64,000 bases of DNA from Gigaspora margarita. Lineage: Eukaryota > Glomeromycota > Glomeromycetes > Diversisporales > Gigasporaceae. Shown here piece by piece: positions 57,301-64,000 of this stretch (position 1 is the stretch's first letter; the number at the start of each line of letters is the position of its first letter). The translations under genes were made by a program, and so were the position numbers. Under the pieces are notes generated by a model. The model was not told where the DNA came from and ran no database searches. It saw only the letters and a program-made list of their open reading frames with translations. The DNA lies in assembly GCA_009809945.1 (NCBI GenBank), contig WTPW01002259.1:1-64000 (forward strand), in the 5' to 3' direction.

Positions 57301-60300
57301 ATTGGTGGAAAAATCACCTCCCCTTGGTCTATTCCATCTCCTGCTATTATTTCTTCGATTAGACCATAGGTTGTTATTATTTTAAGCTGCCTCTTGTGGA
57401 ACAGATTTAGGACATATTTTATTGTATGCTCTGGCAGTTTGACTCTTCGGAGTGCTAATTCTAGACTTTCTAACGGTACCGAGTCAAACGCTTTCTTCAT
57501 ATCCTGTAGGAGTATCCATACCTCCTTATTTTTCTCTTTGGCCTCTTCCATTATCATATTTAGTATGTGTACCGGCTGTTCTGTAGAGTTTCCAGGTAGC
57601 CCAGCATAGTTTGGTCCCTTAAGGATTTCCCTTTCTACAAATACTTTAGTGAGTCTTCTTGTTATAACTTTTGTTACAACTTTTCTGAAGGTTTCAATTA
57701 GTGCTATCGGACGAATATTGTTTAGACTATAACCCCACTCTATATCCTTCGCTATTGGGTAAACTTGAGCTATCTTCCATTTTGCTGGTATTTTTCCTGT
57801 TTTGATACATAAGTTCGCGAGACCTCTAAAGATTTCTTATGTTTTCTCGCCTGCACGTTTGATTAACACATAGCTTATGCCAGAAATCCCTGGTGCCGTT
57901 CCTACTTTTAGCTCTCCCAGCACTTCTCTCTATTCTTCTGGCTCTACCTCCTTTTCTACTTTACTATACCATTTCGCATCAATGTCTTTCGGAGGTCTGT
58001 ATAATTCTTTCCATTTGTCTGACATTTCTTCCAACCTAGTTGCTCTTTTCCTAAATTGGGTCTCATAGTGTACCGCTACACCTTTTTTTACTGTTGCTGG
58101 TTCAATCTCTAGTACTGATTCCTTTTCTCTTTGTTCCATATACCTATCAAGTACTAGTTTCTTGTATGGTTTATTTAGCAGGCTAGCTATCATTTTTTCT
58201 TGGTTGGTTTTGATTATTGCGTACCTTTTGTCTATATTCTCTTCAATTTGTCTTCTTTGCTCTTGCTCCCATTCCGTCTTTCTTCTTTCTTGTAAGTTCT
58301 TTTGCCAACCTTTCATATCTTTAATCCATACATTCGACCATTGCCTATGTAGCTTTGGGAGATTTACTCCTATCTTCTTACTTAACATCCCAATTCTGTT
58401 ATTGACCTCTAAATTCTCTTCTTCCATAACCACTTGTTCTTTTTTCGTCTTTGCGAACTTGATCAGTCTTTGTATCTCTGTAATATACTGTCCTTGCGAC
58501 TGGGTTTTGTGACCACTTCTTCTATTTGCTACCATATTGTATACCTTTTTCTTGGGTATATGTCTGTTTGCTCCTGTTAGTATTGCTGCCTCAATTGTAT
58601 CCCAGGCCTGATTTATTCTTTTAATTTGCTTCTCTGCATCTTGTTCTTCTTGCTGTACCAGGGCTAATGCATTTCCTTTCTCTAACTGCTTCTGCACTTC
58701 GTGTGCGTAGTTTTTCCAGTCTTCGATTGTCACCTGATCATACAAATAAACTGTTCTCACGTGACTTTTCCTTTTGACATTAGCTTTGCTTTAGGGATCC
58801 AAAATTTCTGCTGCGACAGACCCCAAATTCTGCCTGCTTTACAACCCGAATTATGCGAATTATGCGATAAATTTTTTAAAATTATGCTACAGATTATGCG
58901 AATCAGATAGAAATATGCGAAAATATGCGATCACCAGAGTTGTAAATTTATCATTGTAAATTTTTATTATTATCATTATCGTAAGTTACTGAACCCATCA
59001 GTAACTTACCAATAAAACCACAGCATCTGTGTACTATAAAATTATTGAAAAGAATCGCATTACAAAACTTCATTTGCATGGAGATGGGATAAAATACGCA
59101 TGCGCATTAATGCATATTGTACGCATTTTTTGAAAATTCGTGCATAATAAAAAAAAAATAAAAGAAACTTTGATAGGGTAACACAGGTAAAACTGTAATT
59201 GTTTTCTAAATTTATTATGCCAGAAAACCTTTGTTAGATATTACCTTTTCCAACAGTTTTCTAAAAAATTTTTCATATCAAAACTTATGGTGTAATATGC
59301 AACTTTTATTGTGGTATTCTAAACAGAATTTTATAACATATTCAATAACAATAAGTTTAGATATGAGATCAAAACAAACTAATAATATAATAATTATAAT
59401 AATTTAGGGTAAGTGTTAGCATTAAAGCAAAGGTAAGTAGAGAATTAGCAAAGACTGTCTCTACTCAAAATTTCGCAAGAAATTTTTTTTGTTAAAATGC
59501 GAAGGAGGTTTCATAAGCAAATTATGAGTTACTCGCATTTTTTTAAAATGCCTCTATTCCTTCGATTTCACGTTACATTAGATCTTCGATCTGATAGTTT
59601 TAATAATTTTATAAAAATATTGGTAAAGTTGTATATCACATCAAAGGTTTTCTGCCATAATAAATTTAGAAAATATTTATAGTTTTACCTGTGTAAAATG
59701 CACATGATTCGGAAACATGCACACAATTCGCAATTATGCGCACGCATGAAACCCAACTCTACTTTTGCGTCCTAACAAAAAATTCCCTACAAAATTTTAG
59801 TAAAATATATGTTTCTTGTTAAACTTTATATTGCTTTGACGATATGTTTTATTACTTACGGTAACATTCGTACCGTTATTTGAAATTTCAAATCTGATGA
59901 TTTATGTTTCATATAATCAAATGGGAACTGGTGAGGAAAATTGATAAACCCGATAGTACTTATCTTTTAATTCCTGCATTTTATGCGCAGATTATGCTTT
60001 ATTAATTATGCGAAATTCATCCTAATATGCGAATATGCTGTCGCATATGCTTCTGCGCTAAAATCTAATTTATGCGCAGATTATGCTATCGCAGATCCGC
60101 GGTATCCCTACTTTGCTTGTTTGTGCTATCATGTGACCTATCCATATTTCTGCTGTTATTATTTTGTGGTCACTTTCTATGACCTTCGTTGCTTTCTCAA
60201 TTTCTGCTTTATGTAGCCCAGATGCTAAACCATCAGATACCCATATATAATCAATTCTGGTTGCAGTCTCCTCATTTGTCCATGTGTATTTCTGGTCTGT

Positions 60301-61125
60301 TGGATACAGATCTCTATAGGTATCTCTAAAGTCTTGTCTCTTTAACCAGTCGAAGACCGGTAGCCTCTTGTAATTTACTATTTGAGGATGCATTCTATCT
60401 AGCACGTTATCTGCTGTATGATTAAAGTCACCCATGATGGCTATTTGCGTCTGATTTTTCCTTTTGGAAACAACTTTTACAATTCTTTGTTAGAGTTTTT
60501 TCATGGCAATTTTGTCATTCGACGGCATGTATACTCCTATTATTACTAACTCGATCTGCTTTAGGAATAACATGATCTCTATCATATATTCACTTATTCT
60601 CTTTACTGCACCTACGTGCTTCTCTCATTGCTCATCTATTAGGATCCCAATGCCTGAACCTTTTTTCTTTTCTTCTGCGGCACTCAACCAGTATTCTTTA
60701 TACTTCTTATTTGTGTTATATGCTAGAAAGTTCCCTTCTCTTTCTGCCATGTTCTTTTCTGTTATTCCTATTATTGCAATACTTTCTTCTTCTGCCCAAT
60801 TAAGCAGGCTTTCGAGTTTTCAACCTTTCGTTTTGAGCCCATTGATATTGTGGCATGCGAGCTTTATCTCTTTTCTACCTTCTTTTTTTCATTTTTCTTT
60901 TAGCGACTCTCTTCTTGTCTTTTCTCCTTCTACTTTTCCTTTTCCTTTCCTGCACTTTTTATTTGTGGTATAGGGAGATGTCTCTTCTGTTCCTCTTTCG
61001 AGCAATCTTCTCTCGTTAAATACCCTCCTCTCGTTTTGCAGGAAATCTCCAATCTCCCTATTCATGTCTGCTTGATCAACTTGGGCGCCTTTAGGAGCGC
61101 TGGGTGGGCTCCACCCATCTAGCAC
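54363..61125 (-). pseudogene. LINE ORF2: endonuclease, reverse transcriptase, RNase H, zinc knuckle
   Basis: The endonuclease (60855-60113) keeps LACHNINGL, IGITE, GVYMP, MGDFNHTADN, RIDYIWVSD and ESDHK, i.e. all key residues of the EEP fold. A linker follows (58760-57930). The reverse transcriptase shows NNIRPIALIETFRKVV, LLQDMKKAFDSV (motif A), GIDQGEV (motif B) and AIAYADDTTWI (YADD at 57156-57167). RNase H (about 55620-55190) shows YTDGA, STLAELVAIWAAL, IYTDSETA and KSHSKDKWNDRADALAKK. The knuckle CQVCLDKVKETQSHLASC is near 54780. Premature stops lie near 60889, 60820, 60625, 60490, 57930, 57838, 57297, 57075, 56742, 56508, 56418, 54747 and 54480; the frame never shifts. The true end is probably TAG at 54363. 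The hAT insert 58792-60110 lies between endonuclease and linker. No initiating ATG was found for the first part. Confidence 0.9.
58792..60110. mobile_element. hAT element inside LINE ORF2
   Basis: TAGGGATCC and GGTATCCCTA tips, flanked by a perfect 8-bp duplication CTTTGCTT (58784-58791, 60111-60118). The ends are built of ATTATGCGAATTATGCG words, similar to those of 14622-16713. Removing the element and one duplication joins ORF2 in frame (...AQTSK then ANVKRK...). No transposase. Confidence 0.92.
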
Positions 61126-64000
61126 TAATTTCTTCCAGCCTTTCCATTATTTTCAATAAGGTTTCTTGGTGACTGTCCAGTCTTTCTTGGACCTCTTTCT
61201 CGTCATACTGTTTTGCAGGGTTGGCAATGGACTATGTCCATTAAAAATAAATTTGCCAATGGACCTAAATGGACCAATACCATAATCCATTGATCCATTG
61301 TTCCATTGGTCCATTGGTTTATTTTGACAAAAATTATTTTTGTATAAATATACTAGAATTCAGAATTAACTTTTAGTTTGAAACTCTTTAATGATTTCAG
61401 TATATTTAAAACTTTTTGGTTCAACTTATGCACAATATACCATATGTGTCCGAAAATAAGATACCTTTTTTGGACGATTTTGACACAAAAAATCCGGGGT
61501 AGCTTATTTCAGTTAAAATCGATTTTTGGTCAATCGACAATAGTTGTTACATAGTAAAGTTTAAATTCTACTATATAAATCTGTTATTAGCGCTTAAGTA
61601 AACATATTTGGGAGACTAAACTGCACCTATCCTGAAAGTTTCATCAGAATAGAAATACTTTTCATTATTTGACTTTTAATTTTTACCTTCAACGAATATA
61701 TTTTGCTAATAAAATTTTAATCTCTTCATTGAACGTAAAAATTAAAATCCAATTAATAAAAACTTCTTCAATTTCGTTGTAAATTTCAAAGTATATGTAT
61801 TTTAATCTTCTGAATAAGTTTACTTAAGCGACTTTAATCGATTTACTTAGTAAAATTTGGACTTTACTATGTAGCAACTTTCGTCGATCGTGAGGTAGCT
61901 TATTTTCGGGTCAAAGACATTTTTATGTTTCTTGACCAAAAGAGGGAGGTAGCTTATTTTCGGAGGTAGCTTATTTTCAGAAATATATGGTACATTGTTC
62001 ATGATATAGATTGCCTTAAGATAGTTCACAGAGTAATTCAATTGTGACTTTAAAAATTTAGATAAAATTTGTAATCATTTTATATTAAGTACAATAAGTA
62101 GTATAACAAAAAACTATATTATTATTTAACCTACTTGTCCATTGGTCCATTGAAATAATGACTACCCCAATGGAACCAATGGGTCTGGTCAATGGACCTG
62201 AGGTCCATTGGTACCAATGGACAAATGTGCCAACCCTGCTGTTTTGTGCCTGATTTCTTGTAGTTTTCTCCGTTACCGCTCTTCTTTTTTGTCAAAATCT
62301 CCGTCTTCTCTTTTCCATCTATTTCCTCTGTTTCTCCTTTTTCAACCTTAACTAACTTCACCTTCTCCCTTTTGTTAAGGCTCCTCTTTAATCCTATCTC
62401 TCTTTTCTTCACCTTGTTCGCCCATACGAGAGTCCAATTGTTGTATTTTATGGGTTTTGTTGTTGCACTTTCTAAATCCTTCTGGTCTTTGAATGTGACA
62501 ACAGCACTTTGCTTCATGCTACCGCTTCTTCTACGTGGTATGTATACTGCTTTCGCCCCTTTCTGTCTCAAACTGCGAAGTAACAATGTCTCTGAGGCTC
62601 CTTCTGGAATTCCATATAGCTTTGTTACATGTTGGTGCCTTGCGTCTCTTCTTTTATGGTCTTCCTTTCCAGTTGACACTCTGGTGAGTTTGCCATTTTC
62701 TATGGGTACCACCCACGGAATGAGCTCTTCTACAATATTCTCATTTATTTCTACTACTGCTAGTGCTCTATTTTTGCTATGCTTAATTTGAACACTTCCC
62801 ATGCTACCAATTTTTCTGCTCAAATTCTCTACTTCTTGTTTACTTATTCTTTTGGGAAGGTCCCATATTGTAAGTACCGTCTTTCTCTTTTTTTCCTCTT
62901 TTCTATTTAGTATTTTGATGTTTTGGTCTTCTTTGGGTTGGTTAACCTTTTTTGGCTCCTTCTGTGGACCTTTTTGTACCTCTCCTTCTCTTTTTATCTC
63001 TGGTATCTCGTCCGGAATTATCTTGAACCAACCTTCATCTTTTCTGTTTGTGTGGTCTATAGCTTCTTTCTGACCTACTTTACAGTCGAAGGTAATTTCT
63101 ACCCATGCATTATCTTTTGCAAACACCTCATCTATTTTTGTGACATGTCTGCTGTCTCGTAGTACCCATTTGACCATTTTCATTCTTTCTTCCTTTGTCT
63201 CACCAGGAACTTTACATACTGGGATTCTTGCAATCGCCAGCTCTTGATCAATACATGGCCTATTGTGTGGTGCCCAAGCACTTTGTTCTAGCAGTGTCCC
63301 TCTTATTTCTATTGACTGCTCCCAGTCTCCACTGTTCTCGTCTTCTGCTTCATTACTTTTCTGTTTCTCTTTTTGGATTGGGCTAAGCGTCTTCATTCCT
63401 TCACCAAATGGCTTTATTTTCCCTTCTCTTACTTTTCGCCATTGGCTCTCTATTTTCTTTTCTATATCTAGACTACCTTTCTCTTTTAATAACACCTTTT
63501 TTGTTTCTTTTGCAGCTTCAGCTGTTAATTTTCTTTTCTTTACTTCTTGAGATTCACTTCTCTTTTGCTCCTCTCTTCTCATATTGTTCACTCTGCTTTG
63601 TGTATTTCCTTTTTCTTTTACATTATTTGCATTCGCTTCGGCCGATTCCTGCTGCGAGATATTTCCTTTCGGCTTGTATCTAAACTCTGCAAGCCTGCTT
63701 CTTTTCTCAATTTCTTTTATAACTTCTCCTAAAATTCTAACTGCAGCAATTTCTTCTGCATCTGCTACAAATAGTAAGACTATGTATTTATCAGCTCTAA
63801 TTTGTTCAATTTTTGTACTTTCTAACGCCTCAATTAGTTCTGCATTTCCTAATTGCCCCAGGTAGTCACTGGACCTTTGTAGCATCTTGTCGAGTAGGTA
63901 GCCCGGTACTATTTTATATTTGGGTTTTATCATAATGGCGCCTGTACCTCTATTGTGTCGTTCGGTTATTCTAGAACTTTCTGTTTTCGTGCCTTTAATG
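61091..64000 (-). CDS. LINE ORF1 (RRM-like nucleic-acid-binding protein), split by a hAT element
   Basis: An unbroken frame runs from the window edge (64000) to the hAT insert at 62238; the first ATG is at 63933, but the frame is open upstream of it, so the start may lie outside. From that ATG about 565 residues are LINE-coded. The first ~340 are charged (Lys/Glu-rich, likely coiled or disordered). Two RRM-like segments follow at about 352-420 (TVLTIWDLPKRI...ALAVVEI) and 434-508 (VTKLYGIPEG...SAVVTFKD), then a basic tail. Beyond the insert (61216-62238) the frame resumes at 61215 as YDEKEVQERLDSHQETLL, a short coiled coil, and stops with TAA at 61091, overlapping the start of the ORF2 frame by about 35 bases. 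ORF1 proteins coat LINE RNA and accompany it to the target. Confidence 0.85.
61216..62238. mobile_element. hAT element with CCATTGG words, inside LINE ORF1
   Basis: CAGGGTTGGCA and TGCCAACCCTG tips, flanked by a perfect 8-bp duplication CTGTTTTG (61208-61215, 62239-62246). The ends are arrays of GGACCAATGGACC / GGTCCATTGGTCCATTGG words. A TA-flanked MITE (61440-61990) is nested in the middle. Removing it restores the ORF1 frame exactly. Confidence 0.93.
61440..61990. mobile_element. TA-flanked AATAAGCTACC-family element nested in the hAT element
   Basis: CCATATGTGTCCGAAAATAA at the left and TTATTTTCAGAAATATATGG at the right, with TA outside (61438-61439, 61991-61992). About 550 bases; longer than the 307-bp relative at 4498-4804. 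It makes the order of events LINE, then hAT, then this element. Confidence 0.82.

Larger units (their letters stand above)
54050..64000 (-). mobile_element. LINE (non-LTR retrotransposon), near full length, split by two hAT elements
   Basis: On the - strand the order is ORF1, then ORF2 with apurinic-type endonuclease, reverse transcriptase, RNase H and CCHC knuckle, then a 3' untranslated region (54077-54362) and poly(A) (T run 54051-54076). The 5' end lies beyond the window. Two inserts, 61216-62238 and 58792-60110, break it; without them about 7.6 kb of LINE is present. The 3' end (AATGAAGTATTAGTGTGACT then a poly(A) run) resembles the SINE tails in the window, so LINEs of this type may have mobilised them. 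Confidence 0.9.

Noticed and set aside
54363..61125. Stop-codon reassignment (TGA/TAG read as amino acids)
   Set aside because: The two intact genes use TAG and TAA as normal stops, and ORF1 of the same LINE has no internal stops. Decay of ORF2 is simpler.

Overview
The window is eukaryotic and very AT-rich. It has spliced genes with short introns, an anaphase-promoting-complex gene relic of fungal type, non-LTR retrotransposons with C-terminal RNase H, SINEs with tRNA-like heads, and a dense layer of small inverted-repeat transposons. The whole fits best with a repeat-rich fungal genome, most like an arbuscular mycorrhizal fungus such as Rhizophagus. That assignment is inference; no marker gene here proves it.

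Only two intact host genes can be supported. Both encode small secreted proteins and both are spliced, so each is split into pieces too short to show as one long reading frame. One is a 76-residue, 10-cysteine secreted peptide (13109-13412, + strand, two exons). The other is a 206-residue secreted protein resembling the DUF3455 family (40172-41298, - strand, six exons). A third host gene is dead: a multi-exon copy of the APC/C subunit CDC16/APC6 (16781-19450, + strand), with stops and frameshifts, two hAT-type miniature elements inside it and a SINE inserted next to its last exon.

The rest is mobile DNA. 1-9300: AT-rich sequence, several TA- or TTAA-flanked inverted-repeat elements, two complete SINEs (5304-5820, 5863-6843) and a 1.3-kb Tc1/mariner element with a deleted transposase (7995-9290). 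10075-12150 and 14622-16713: non-autonomous hAT elements. 22545-25692: a four-level nest (TA element > hAT > tRNA-headed retroposon > hAT MITE). 30398-31576: a large TA-flanked inverted-repeat element. 32368-35528: an LTR retrotransposon in - orientation, with gag-type zinc knuckle but no pol. 39013-39191: tail of a PIF1/Helitron-type helicase. 47326-48821: inverted-repeat element split by a polyadenylated retroposon. 49188-51155: element with ~135-bp inverted termini. 53138-54047: assembly gap. 54050-64000: a long LINE on the - strand (ORF1 with RRM-like folds; ORF2 with endonuclease, reverse transcriptase, RNase H and zinc knuckle). The LINE is split twice by hAT insertions, and removing each insert plus one 8-bp duplication restores the reading frame.

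Two patterns stand out. At least ten hAT-type insertions with perfect or near-perfect 8-bp duplications lie in the window. Their ends are often built from a short repeated word private to each element, and none has a recognisable transposase. The LINE ORF2 has about thirteen in-frame stops but no frameshift, pointing to decay by base transitions alone.
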